Of a stretch of 64,000 bases of DNA, positions 25,784 to 34,344 are shown piece by piece (position 1 is the first letter of the stretch; the number at the start of each line of letters is the position of its first letter). Made by a program: the position numbers and the translations under genes. The stretch spans positions 930,001 through 994,000 of the forward strand of contig NZ_BBJT01000003.1 in assembly GCF_000739915.1 (NCBI RefSeq), read 5' to 3'. A model generated the notes under the pieces. The model had not been told where the DNA came from. It saw nothing but the letters and a program-made list of their open reading frames with translations, and did not search any database. Source of the DNA: Paenibacillus chitinolyticus NBRC 15660 (lineage in GTDB: Bacteria > Bacillota > Bacilli > Paenibacillales > NBRC-103111).

Positions 25784-26906
25784 GATGTATCGCTCCAGCT
25801 CTTAAAGTATATTGCGGCAGCAGCTGCTGGTCGTATCGGACCGTTGTGCCTTCCGAATCCGTAAGGGAAACGGGCTCCTGCACAAGCCGGAATACGGTGA
25901 TATCCGCTTCGGCGCCTTCTCGGAGGGTACCGATTTCGTTTTCACGCTGAATGGCTTTGGCCGGGGCCACGGTGGACCAGGCTACCACCTGCTCCAGGGA
26001 ATATCCCATCGCCAGGAGCTTCGTCATGGTCAGGGCGAGGCTGTAAACCGGCCCGCGCTCCAGGTTTTCCAGATACAAGTCCGTGGAAATGGAGTACGGG
26101 TCGATCCCCAGTTCCTTCGCTTTCTTCATCGTGTCAAAGCTGAAACTGGAGCTTCCGTGTCCGACATCGAACAGGACACCGCGTTCAAGCGCGCGGACCG
26201 CCTGCGGAATCAAGCCTCCGTCCGGGCTCAGGATGCCGCCCGCTTTGCCGTGGAAAGCATGCGTGACCACATCGCCGGCTTCCAGCAGATCCAGCACGTC
26301 TCCAAGCTGGGGCGGGGCGTTGCCGATATGGACCATCACCGGAAGACCGGCTTCTCTCGCCGTATCCTTGGCGATCTGCAGAGGCCGGATGCCGCTTGTT
26401 TTGACGACCGAGCCGCTCATACGGGCCTTGATCCCGATAATAGCGTCCCGGTTGCGCTCGATAACCGCCAGAACTTCCTTGGGGTCCAGCTTGGTCAGAT
26501 CGGCGAGCTCCGAACGTCCTTCGACGAGGCCCGGCGCCGAGATATTCAGCCAGGCGTAAACGCGGCTTTTGCTCGGCTCGATGCTTCTGCGGACGAAATC
26601 GTCGAAATTGGCGGCTCCCGAGCTTCCGGCGTCGACCACAGTCGTTACCCCTTGGTCGATTCCGACACGGTCAGGGGCTACGCCCATGGCAGGCACGCCT
26701 TCATAAATGTGGGTATGAATATCAATGAAGCCCGGCGATACATAACTCCCCGAAGCATCGAGCGTTTGCCCGGCCTCGACGACAGCCGTACCCGGTTTGA
26801 AAACACCTGTGATTTTCCCTCCGCTGACCGCAACATCAAATGCACCGGATATTCCTGTGGAAGGATCGATTACTGTTCCTCCGTGGATCAACAAATCCGC
26901 TTTCAT
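25767..26906 (-). CDS. Amidohydrolase/deacetylase-family metallohydrolase
   Basis: A 379-residue dihydroorotase-like TIM-barrel hydrolase of the EF_0837/AHA_3915 type (TIGR03583). Metal ligands are recognisable: GFIDIHTHIYEG (HxH), a lysine in IIGIKARMSGS for carboxylation, MVHIGN and VTHAFHGKAGG for the next histidines, and FDVGHGSSSF for the distal site. It would hydrolyse an amide, lactam or N-acyl bond, providing the free amine that the DgaE-like lyase needs. The start has GAGAGGAG. The gap to the regulator is 2 nt. Confidence 0.85.
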   Translation of the reverse strand: MKADLLIHGGTVIDPSTGISGAFDVAVSGGKITGVFKPGTAVVEAGQTLDASGSYVSPGFIDIHTHIYEGVPAMGVAPDRVGIDQGVTTVVDAGSSGAANFDDFVRRSIEPSKSRVYAWLNISAPGLVEGRSELADLTKLDPKEVLAVIERNRDAIIGIKARMSGSVVKTSGIRPLQIAKDTAREAGLPVMVHIGNAPPQLGDVLDLLEAGDVVTHAFHGKAGGILSPDGGLIPQAVRALERGVLFDVGHGSSSFSFDTMKKAKELGIDPYSISTDLYLENLERGPVYSLALTMTKLLAMGYSLEQVVAWSTVAPAKAIQRENEIGTLREGAEADITVFRLVQEPVSLTDSEGTTVRYDQQLLPQYTLRAGAIHHVQHK

Positions 26907-26908
26907 GG

Positions 26909-28831
26909 TTACGCACTCCTCTCAAAATACCGTAGAATGGCCATTACTTCGCCTTCCGTCGCGTGGATGCGATGCTCGGAAAGCAGCATTTTTAATTCCT
27001 CCGCCAGCTCGCCTTCCGCCCCTTCGGCTGAAAGAGCGGAGTCCGTCTGGATATAAGCCGTATCGAATGCGATGCGGTTCATCATAAAAAGCAGATGAAG
27101 CGTCAGGCCTTCGAGTCTCTCTTCATTCAGATACGGAGCGAAACGTGTCCGGATTGCCCGGCTCAGTTCGAAGCCTTTCCAGATGATATCCTGGAATTTC
27201 TGCTCCAGATAGGAAAGCTCGGGCCGCTGCAGGCTCGATGACCGGCCTGCCGACACGCCCTCCGCACCCCCGTGCTTCTCCAGGTTTTCAAGCCTCAGCC
27301 GGATCGATTTGAAATCGTTCTTATCCGGAATCGGATTGACTACCACGACGGGGACGTGCGCTTCAATCGGGAAAATACTGATGACCAGATCGAAATCGCC
27401 GACAACCTGCTTGTCAAACTCCATCACGGAACAGAAAGCCGCGACCTGGAGTGTCTTGATTTCATTTTCGATGACCGTCTTCAAAAGCTTCGACGTCCCC
27501 CGGCCGGTTCCGCATACGACCAGCGCCCGGTACTGCTGGACTTCCTGCCTGCGTTCGAAAGCGGCCTGAAAGTGCAGAACAATATAAGCGATATCCGAGT
27601 CCGACAACAGAATGCCATAAGGGGAAAATACTTCACCGCAGGCGGATCTCACGGTTTCGAACATGGTCCGGTAAGATCGGAGTATTTCTTGAAGCAGCGG
27701 ATTCGGCTCCGCGACTCCGTAGCTGTACTTGTTCAGTTTGTCTGCGATATGCGCATGCAGATGCTGCATGAGATCCGGATCTTTGCGGAACCGGACGTGA
27801 ACCGACTCACTCACGATGTCGATAAGCTTCTTCGTCACGGCAAAAGCGTCAGGCAGCTGCGCCCCTTCTTCATCCCGTCCTTTAAGCAGCGGAGGGATCA
27901 AACCGATTGCCGGGAGGCTGACGTAGCGGATGTTCTCCTCCGAAAGAGGAAGCTCCAGCTCCGCGAACAGTCCCGTCAGCTTCTGCCGGAATAAATCCGA
28001 GATGCTGAGGTGATAGCCGGCCAGCGACCGCTGATCGGAGGCGACAGTGCGTTCGCCGGAATCGGCGGCCGGTTGTTCCTCCGCCGGGCGCTGCCTCTGA
28101 ATGACGATGCAGAGCCGGATAAACACCCCGATGATCGCATTGTCCGTCAGCAGCAGCTGGGTTTTCTCCCGGATCTCGCGGACCAGGGAGCCCACATCCT
28201 CGAACACGCGGTCGAGATCGCGCACCGGCTGCAGAAACCATTCCAACAGCTTGCTGAAGTGAAGGTGCGGACGCCGCTCCTGCACGACTCCCTGCACGAT
28301 CTGGAACATGTCGTTTCCGTCCAGCAGGTCCTGGATCACATGCTCCAGCACTCCCCGCCTTCTCATTTCGGAACCGCTTACCCGGATTCCGTGCCGGGTG
28401 CGGTTCAGCGTCAGTCCCGAACCCGCAAGCAATTGATCGGCAAGAGCCAAATCCGCCTGAACCGTGTTCCGGCTTACATCGTGCTTGGCGACGAGCTCGC
28501 CGATGGTGAGGTACCCGTCCAGCAGCAGCAGATCGATAAGCATGTGCCTCATCCGTCCCTGCTGGTTCAGAAAGACGTGCTCGCCGACGGCATCCAGCTT
28601 CTCCAGCAGATGAATGCGGTCCGTATCGCTGCAGTCGATCCAGATCCCCCGGCTCGGCTTTGACAGCAGTTCAATCTGCTCCTGCTGAAGCCAAAGCCGG
28701 ATGGATTCGAGATCGTATTTCACGGTTCGTTCGCTGACTTGAAACACTTCCGCACATTCCTTGATGCGGAGCGGACTGTGGGAATAGACGATTTTTTTGA
28801 GCAGTGCACGAGATCGCGTTGTGAGCGTCAT
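26909..28831 (-). CDS. PRD- and EIIB-containing transcriptional activator (BglG/MtlR-like)
   Basis: A 640-residue regulator. Two N-terminal helix-turn-helix units (ALLKKIVYSHSPLRIKECAEVF; LTIGELVAKHDVSRNTVQADL) indicate DNA rather than RNA binding. Two PRDs follow, then an EIIB-Gat-like domain with the phosphorylatable Cys in LVVCGTGRGTSKLL near residue 425. It ends with a third PRD-like segment (GLTLHLLFMMNRIAF) instead of the usual EIIA domain. Its activity should depend on HPr- and EII-mediated phosphorylation. It is encoded directly after ptsI and before the catabolic genes, with AGGAGGGC at its start. Confidence 0.88.
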   Translation of the reverse strand: MTLTTRSRALLKKIVYSHSPLRIKECAEVFQVSERTVKYDLESIRLWLQQEQIELLSKPSRGIWIDCSDTDRIHLLEKLDAVGEHVFLNQQGRMRHMLIDLLLLDGYLTIGELVAKHDVSRNTVQADLALADQLLAGSGLTLNRTRHGIRVSGSEMRRRGVLEHVIQDLLDGNDMFQIVQGVVQERRPHLHFSKLLEWFLQPVRDLDRVFEDVGSLVREIREKTQLLLTDNAIIGVFIRLCIVIQRQRPAEEQPAADSGERTVASDQRSLAGYHLSISDLFRQKLTGLFAELELPLSEENIRYVSLPAIGLIPPLLKGRDEEGAQLPDAFAVTKKLIDIVSESVHVRFRKDPDLMQHLHAHIADKLNKYSYGVAEPNPLLQEILRSYRTMFETVRSACGEVFSPYGILLSDSDIAYIVLHFQAAFERRQEVQQYRALVVCGTGRGTSKLLKTVIENEIKTLQVAAFCSVMEFDKQVVGDFDLVISIFPIEAHVPVVVVNPIPDKNDFKSIRLRLENLEKHGGAEGVSAGRSSSLQRPELSYLEQKFQDIIWKGFELSRAIRTRFAPYLNEERLEGLTLHLLFMMNRIAFDTAYIQTDSALSAEGAEGELAEELKMLLSEHRIHATEGEVMAILRYFERSA

Positions 28832-28866
28832 GATAGCCCTCCTGCATATTCATCCTGTTAACGTCT

Positions 28867-28875
28867 ATTGTACCA
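28867..28875 (-). promoter_or_regulatory. Extended -10 element before the PRD regulator
   Basis: The minus strand reads TGGTACAAT (TGn plus TACAAT) about 35 nt before the regulator start. It could give the catabolic part of the cluster its own promoter inside the 195-nt gap after ptsI. A GC hairpin without T-run lies just after the ptsI stop. Confidence 0.45.
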
Positions 28876-29026
28876 CTACCCGCCCGCCAGTACGGAAGAA
28901 AAACAAGACCTTTCCCGCCGAGATACTGTCTTCGCAGTTTCCGCTGATTTCACTCGTAAGCGTGCGTTGTTTCATTTTGAGGTATTTTTAGACTTACGGG
29001 TATATCGGGCCGGCCCGCGCTAAAGT

Positions 29027-30781
29027 TTACAGCCACTCCGCCACGGCCGGAACCCGGTTTATGATATGCCGACGAATTTCTTCGGCCGTATCCAGTTCCA
29101 GCGCTTCGTCCGCCAGACGGCTAAGCTCGCTCCGGTTCAGCTTATGCATAAGCGCCCGCGCCGTAGCGACGGAGCCGCTTCCCATGCTGAACTCATCCAG
29201 CCCCATGCCGAGCAGCAGCGGTATCGCGACGACACTGCCCGCCATTTCGCCGCACATGCCAACCCAGCGGCCTTTCGCATGCGCCGCCGTGATGACGTGT
29301 CGGATCAGCCGGAGCACCCCCGGATTGAACGGTTCGCTCAAATGCGCGATCGTTTCGTTCATCCGGTCCGCCGCCATCATGTACTGCACGAGATCGTTGG
29401 TGCCGATGCTGAAGAAGTCGGCTTCGCGCGCCAATTGGTCAGCCGCCATACCCGCCGCCGGCACCTCGATCATGATGCCTACCTCGACGTCCTGTGCGTA
29501 CTTGACGCCCTCGGCGTCCAGCTCGGCTCTCGCTTCGGCCAGGACCGCGTTCGCCTGACGGAGCTCTTCGATGTTCGAGATCATGGGATACATGATCTTC
29601 ACATTGCCGTAAGCGCTCGCACGGAGTATCGCGCGCAGCTGCGTGCGAAACAGATCCTTCCGGTCCAGGCAGAGGCGGATAGCGCGGTAGCCCAGGAACG
29701 GGTTCGCTTCCTTCGGCAGAGTCAGATAAGGAAGCTCCTTATCTCCGCCGATGTCCAGCGTCCGGATGACGACCGGCTGGCCGGCGAACATTTCGGCCAC
29801 GATCTTGTAGGCCAGAAACTGCTCCTCCTCCGTCGGCATCGTATCGCGCCCCATGTACAGGAACTCCGTCCGGTACAGCCCGATGCCTTCGGCTCCGCCG
29901 TCTCTGGCAGCCTGGGCGTCCTGCGGACTGCCGATGTTGGCGGCAAGCTCCACATGATGCCCGTCGGCGGTTTCCGTCGGGCGTCCGATGTAGACGCCCA
30001 GCCGCGAGCGGCGCTCTTCGTACCGGAGCTGCTTGCTCCGGTACAGCTCCAGCAGCCCGGCATCGGGATTGATGTGGACGGTGCCTTCGCCCCCGTCCAC
30101 GATCACGTAGTCGCCGGGCTGTACCCGCTCCGCCCCCGCGCCCATGCCGACGACCGCGGGAATTTCCAGCGAGCGGGCCATGATCGCCGAGTGCGAGGTA
30201 CGGCCGCCCACCGCCGTAACGAAGCCGGCGATGCGGCTGCGGTCGAGCCGCGCCGTATCCGACGGCGTAAGGTCATGGGCGAAGAGGACGACCGCTTCGC
30301 CCCCGCCGCCGATATCGCCGGCGGATTCCCCGCGCAGCAGGCGCTGGAGGCGGCCCGCCACATCGCGGATATCCGAGGCGCGTTCGCGCATGTACGCGTC
30401 GCTCATGTTCTCGAACAGCTCCACGAGCACCTTCGCCGCGTCTTCCACGGCCGCTTCGGCGTTCAACCGCTCCGAGCGGACGGCTTCGGCCGCCGCCCCG
30501 ACGAAATCGTCGTCTTCGAGCAGCAGCATGTGCGTCTCGAAAATTTCGGCATGAGCCTCGCCCAGTTTGAGAGCGGTTTCTTCTTTGAGGCACTGAAGCT
30601 CGTCAAGCGCCTCCCGTGTCTTCTCCTCCAGCCTGGCAACCTCGGCTGCGATTTCCTCTTCCGGCAGCGTTCTGCGCTGGGCTTTCTCAGCCTGCGGCTG
30701 CCATAAATGCGCTTTCCCCATCGCATAGCCGGGAGCGGCCGCGATGCCCTTCACGCTTTCGGTAACTCTCTCCTCTATCAT
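29027..30781 (-). CDS. ptsI: PTS enzyme I (phosphoenolpyruvate-protein phosphotransferase)
   Basis: A 584-residue enzyme that passes phosphate from PEP to HPr. The phosphohistidine motif GGRTSHSAIMAR is near residue 194, with the PEP-utiliser signature GMGLDEFSMGSGSVATAR and active Cys in MCGEMAGS near 508. It is slightly longer than Bacillus EI (570). ATG 30781 has AGGTGACC close upstream and is 8 nt after the ptsH stop. The gene is intact. Its place at the head of a specialised catabolic cluster is unusual, since general ptsHI usually follow ptsG or stand alone. Confidence 0.95.
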   Translation of the reverse strand: MIEERVTESVKGIAAAPGYAMGKAHLWQPQAEKAQRRTLPEEEIAAEVARLEEKTREALDELQCLKEETALKLGEAHAEIFETHMLLLEDDDFVGAAAEAVRSERLNAEAAVEDAAKVLVELFENMSDAYMRERASDIRDVAGRLQRLLRGESAGDIGGGGEAVVLFAHDLTPSDTARLDRSRIAGFVTAVGGRTSHSAIMARSLEIPAVVGMGAGAERVQPGDYVIVDGGEGTVHINPDAGLLELYRSKQLRYEERRSRLGVYIGRPTETADGHHVELAANIGSPQDAQAARDGGAEGIGLYRTEFLYMGRDTMPTEEEQFLAYKIVAEMFAGQPVVIRTLDIGGDKELPYLTLPKEANPFLGYRAIRLCLDRKDLFRTQLRAILRASAYGNVKIMYPMISNIEELRQANAVLAEARAELDAEGVKYAQDVEVGIMIEVPAAGMAADQLAREADFFSIGTNDLVQYMMAADRMNETIAHLSEPFNPGVLRLIRHVITAAHAKGRWVGMCGEMAGSVVAIPLLLGMGLDEFSMGSGSVATARALMHKLNRSELSRLADEALELDTAEEIRRHIINRVPAVAEWL

Positions 30782-30789
30782 CCGGTCAC

Positions 30790-31047
30790 CTATTCAAGTA
30801 CGGATTCGAGCATGGTTCCCAGCTCGTTCACCGCTTCTTCTTCCTGCTCGCCGGAAGCTTTGACCGTTACTTTATCGCCGTAACGCATTTCCAAAGAAAG
30901 CAGTCCGACGATGCTTTTCGCATTGACGCTTTTGTCGCCCTTGGCAATCGTAATGTCGCATGTAAACGCTTTTGCTTTTTTCATAAGTGCCCCTGCGGGA
31001 CGCGAGTGAATACCTAACGGATTTTGTACGGAAAACTCTTTCTCCAT
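30790..31047 (-). CDS. ptsH: PTS phosphocarrier protein HPr
   Basis: An 85-residue HPr. His14 in NPLGIHSRPAG is the phosphorylation site for enzyme I, and Ser45 in NAKSIVGLLSLE corresponds to the HPr-kinase target Ser46. Both catalytic and regulatory sites are therefore kept, so it is not a Crh-like protein. ATG 31047 follows AAGGAGATACCACAG; the longer frame to 31146 has no support. Confidence 0.95.
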   Translation of the reverse strand: MEKEFSVQNPLGIHSRPAGALMKKAKAFTCDITIAKGDKSVNAKSIVGLLSLEMRYGDKVTVKASGEQEEEAVNELGTMLESVLE

Positions 31048-31124
31048 CTGTGGTATCTCCTTCCGAATTAAAACGGTTTCTGTATGGCTTAAACATTTTG
31101 TAAAGGAAAGGTTCCTGTAAGCCC

Positions 31125-31153
31125 AAGATAACGCAACCGCTTCCAACTGAAAA
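31125..31153 (-). promoter_or_regulatory. Possible ptsH promoter
   Basis: On the minus strand TTTTCA (31153-31148) and TATCTT (31130-31125) are 17 nt apart. Both match the consensus at 4 of 6 positions. No better candidate was found between the upstream terminator and ptsH. Confidence 0.35.
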
Positions 31154-31157
31154 GATC

Positions 31158-31226
31158 AAACCTTTTGCACCATCCTCGGTGCAAAAAGAAAACCGGATCT
31201 GGGAAGATAGTCCCAAATCCGGTTAT
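31158..31226 (-). terminator. Terminator of the MFS pseudogene, followed by a second hairpin
   Basis: On the minus strand AACCGGAT...ATCCGGTT ends in TTCTTTTTG. Immediately beyond it TTTTGCACC/GGTGCAAAA forms a second hairpin with a 6-nt loop. Confidence 0.8.
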
Positions 31227-31249
31227 TTCGGTCCCGTTTTACAGGGAAT

Positions 31250-32505
31250 TCAGGCGGAGAAAGTAGGCGGTCGAGGCAGATTTCCTTCCTCTCCGAGAGG
31301 TTCCGTGCCCTCCCTTTTTTTCCGGCCGTGGGCCATTAGCCTGACGGCTTTCGCCTGCACGACCGGAATCAAAATCAGACTGGCGAGCGTGACGCCGATA
31401 ATGGAAATGTACAGCCAGCCCTCCAGTTTATCCAAAGACATAATGAATACGAGCAGCACAATCCGCATGCCGACCAGCATGCTCTCCCGCCAGATAAGGA
31501 AGGCCGCTTTCCGGCCCGGTGCGTAGTCCTCAATACATTGAAACTGCTGGGCGTTCCAGATCATCGCAAAGAAAAACATGCCGAACGCCGTAAGCACATT
31601 CGAAAGGATCAGCAGCGGTTTAAGAGGAAACATCGCGATCACAAACCCGGCCGACAGCAGAAGAACGCCGAGCCAGAGACAGAAATGATCGTTCCATTTG
31701 AACTTGCGGTACAAAATCAGCCCCAGAAAAGCCGCGCCCGTATACAACAGATTCAGCAGTGCGATCAGCAGCTTATCCTGGGTAACCGTGAACGTGAAGA
31801 CAAGTGTAAACAGGTTTTGAAACTGAAGGAATACGCCTCCAGCCAATATTGAGAGGATCAGCCAGACCGAATGGCGGTCGCCGAAAACCCGCTTCCACTG
31901 AAGCTGCTGCCAGAAGCCCAGCCGGGGCGTTTCCGTTCTCGGAAGTGATATACGAGGCATCGTAGCCGAGAAAATCAGCATGACGATCAGGAAGACAAAC
32001 ATCAGGACAAACGAGCTTTCATACCCGAACCAGCTGATAAACTGGCCGAAATAATAGGAATAACCATGGACAAAATCGACGCGATGAGATTGTTCGCCGC
32101 AAAAAAAGAGGCGATTTCAGTTCCTTTCCCGGAAAAAGAAACGCTTAGATTTTGGGCGACCGTATAGAACCCCCACATGAGACCGACCGGAAATCCGATC
32201 AGGGCGATCCACAAAATCCGGTTCTCCAGCGTAAGAAACGTCAGCATAACAAATGCGGCCGTACCTCCGAATGCGGACAGGGCGAGCAGCAGGCGGATCG
32301 TACGGTGGTAGAGCAGTTTCGCCCCGAGAACGAACGAAAATCCCCATCCGAGAAACATCACCATGTTGAACCAGGAAATTTCAAAAATGCTGGTATTCGC
32401 CTGCCAGATATACAGGTTCACGAAAATCCCGATGTAAATAAAAATAATGGACGACACAAAATTCATGATCAGCATTTTTCGTATGTTCGTCGACAACGGA
32501 TTCAC
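31250..32505 (-). pseudogene. MFS transporter gene with a frameshift
   Basis: Two adjacent frames together encode one MFS protein of about 417 residues with twelve membrane segments. The first part runs from ATG 32505 (MNPLSTNIRKMLIMNFVSS) to ...LIASILSMVIPIISAS and then meets TGA at 32001-32003. The second frame carries the continuation upstream of its own ATG at 32002 (YYFGQFISWFGYESSFVLM). The break lies within about 32035-32065 and corresponds to one missing base. The protein lacks drug-pump signatures clear enough to name a substrate. A sequencing error cannot be excluded. Confidence 0.8.
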
Positions 32506-32714
32506 CCTTCCGGCTTAAGCATCCGATCAATCGGGAAAATTTTCCGATTCTCAGGCTCTTTCCGCATTATAAGCATAAGTTGTAAGCGCGTCCATGATTA
32601 AATTTGTTAAATATACGTGATTATTTTTTATAAAGAGACAACCCCCCAATCCTCTCAATCTAGCGGTTCATAACATAGAGAGATTTTTCTAATCGAATCC
32701 GGGAGGAATGATCC

Positions 32715-33932
32715 ATGACGACTTTGATCTCCGTACTCGCTTTCATCGCCGCAGCCGCTGTCGTTTATTTCATTTTCCGCAAAAAAGAACTGCCGAAAGA
32801 ACCCCATCGGCCCTGCCAGCTGATCGTAAAGTTCAAACCGGAAACTCCGGAAGAGCTTATTGCAAACCTTCATAAAAAATACAAATGCAAAGTCGTGGAA
32901 CAGTGCGGCACGCTCGGTCACCAAGTTCTGTTTACGAAGCGGCCTCTTCTCAAAACGATCAAGCACTATGAAAAACACGAGGTGCTGGAGTATGCCGAAT
33001 TAAACTACATGTATCAGGCGTTCGAGCCCGCGCCTTCCGGCGGCAAGAAGCCCGGGAAAGGGCAATCCTCCTCGGATGTGCATGCATTAGCCATCCCTAA
33101 CGATCCTTATTTCGGCCTCTATCAGTACGGTCCGCAAAAAATTTCGGCCCCCTCGGCATGGGATGTGGCGCAAAGCGCCAGTTCGGTCGTCATCGCCGTC
33201 CTCGATACGGGAGTCGAACTGACGCATCCGGATCTGGTCGCGCATCTGGTTCCCGGTTACGATTACGTGGACAATGATCCGAATCCGAGTGACGGCAACG
33301 GACACGGCACCCATGTGGCGGGCATCGCGGCCGCCGTTACGAACAACGGGATCGGAATCGCCGGCGTCGCCCCGCTCGCTTCCATTCAGCCTATCCGTGT
33401 TCTCGACAACTCCGGCAGCGGAACGGTAAGCAATATCTCCAACGCGATCATATACGCCTCCTTCTTCGGCGCCAAGGTCATCAACCTGAGTCTCGGTTCC
33501 CCGTACAGCTCGACTACTCTCCAATACGCGCTCGATTACGCCTGGGGCAAAGGCTCGGTCATCGTGGCTTCGGCCGGGAATGACGGGAGCACGACCCCCA
33601 ACTATCCGGCCGCCTATTCGACGGTCATTTCAGTGGCTTCCACAGATTGGGCCGACAACATCTCCTCTTTCTCCAACCGCGGAAGCTGGGTGCAGGTCGC
33701 CGCGCCCGGAACGGCGATCCTCTCGACGTTCCCCGGCTCCAGCTACGCCTATCTCAGCGGCACGTCCATGTCAGCCCCCCACGTGTCGGGCGTAGCCGCG
33801 CTCCTTGCGGGACAGGGCCGTACGAATGCGCAAATCCGCGACGCGATTCTGTTTAACGCCGATCCGATTTACGGAACGGGGACGTACTGGGTGTACGGCC
33901 GGGTCAACGCGGACCGCGCGGTACGCTCCTGA
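32715..33932 (+). CDS. Membrane-anchored subtilisin-like serine protease (S8)
   Basis: A 405-residue protease of the thermitase type. One N-terminal membrane helix (LISVLAFIAAAAVVYFIF) without a cleavage site anchors it, with the rest probably outside. Residues about 35-105 form an inhibitor-like propeptide (CQLIVKFKPETPEEL...LEYAELNYMYQAF). The triad is intact: Asp in VLDTGVELTHPD (about 163), His in GHGTHVAGIAA (about 196), Ser in LSGTSMSAPHVSG (about 350), with oxyanion Asn in SAGNDG. The start follows GGGAGGAATGATCC. It is a single gene. Confidence 0.92.
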   Translation: MTTLISVLAFIAAAAVVYFIFRKKELPKEPHRPCQLIVKFKPETPEELIANLHKKYKCKVVEQCGTLGHQVLFTKRPLLKTIKHYEKHEVLEYAELNYMYQAFEPAPSGGKKPGKGQSSSDVHALAIPNDPYFGLYQYGPQKISAPSAWDVAQSASSVVIAVLDTGVELTHPDLVAHLVPGYDYVDNDPNPSDGNGHGTHVAGIAAAVTNNGIGIAGVAPLASIQPIRVLDNSGSGTVSNISNAIIYASFFGAKVINLSLGSPYSSTTLQYALDYAWGKGSVIVASAGNDGSTTPNYPAAYSTVISVASTDWADNISSFSNRGSWVQVAAPGTAILSTFPGSSYAYLSGTSMSAPHVSGVAALLAGQGRTNAQIRDAILFNADPIYGTGTYWVYGRVNADRAVRS

Positions 33933-34344
33933 GCGAGGCAGACAGGGAGACGTACGTAGAGGCTGCAAGTTGATGCCGAATGTGAGGTTACTGGGCCGTT
34001 TAGGTGAAGTTTACGAAACCGGTCGTGCCGCCTTGCAGGAAAGCCCGCCATTCTTACGGCGTTCCCCCCGCTTTAGAGATGCACCAGAGGAAAAAAGCTC
34101 CCATCACGGGGGCTTTTTATTGTTCTGCTTTTTTATTGTCCGGCCTCTTAATTCAGCCATCCTCAGTCCTTTAATTGGAGACGTTCTCCAAATCTTTCGA
34201 TTTTCTTGGAAATAAATCGCTTTCAGCCCGTTTTGTCCGCCGTACGGTCTCATTTCCGCCTATATGGCGCTCTAGCTGCCTTGCCCGCTTTTTCCATTGG
34301 CCTTTACAATAAAGAAATGAATTTATCCCTGAGGAGGTGGTGGC
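33933..34344 (+). other. Intergenic region with a terminator
   Basis: No gene is supported. A hairpin AGCTCCC/GGGGGCT with a CTTTTT tail at 34096-34119 probably ends protease transcription 160 nt after its stop. The remainder should hold the bmrCD promoter, but no convincing pair of hexamers was found. Confidence 0.5.

Noticed and set aside
29066-30706. Long open frame of 546 codons antisense to ptsI
   Set aside because: Arginine/histidine-rich shadow of a well-conserved gene; no ribosome site and no known family.
30957-30972. Catabolite-response-like sequence TGTAAACGCTTTTG inside ptsH
   Set aside because: The right half lacks the final CA, and the site is within the conserved coding sequence; likely chance.
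31158-31226. RAT-type antiterminator for a BglG-family RNA-binding protein
   Set aside because: The hairpins end the upstream MFS gene, and the regulator here has DNA-binding helix-turn-helix units rather than an RNA-binding CAT domain.
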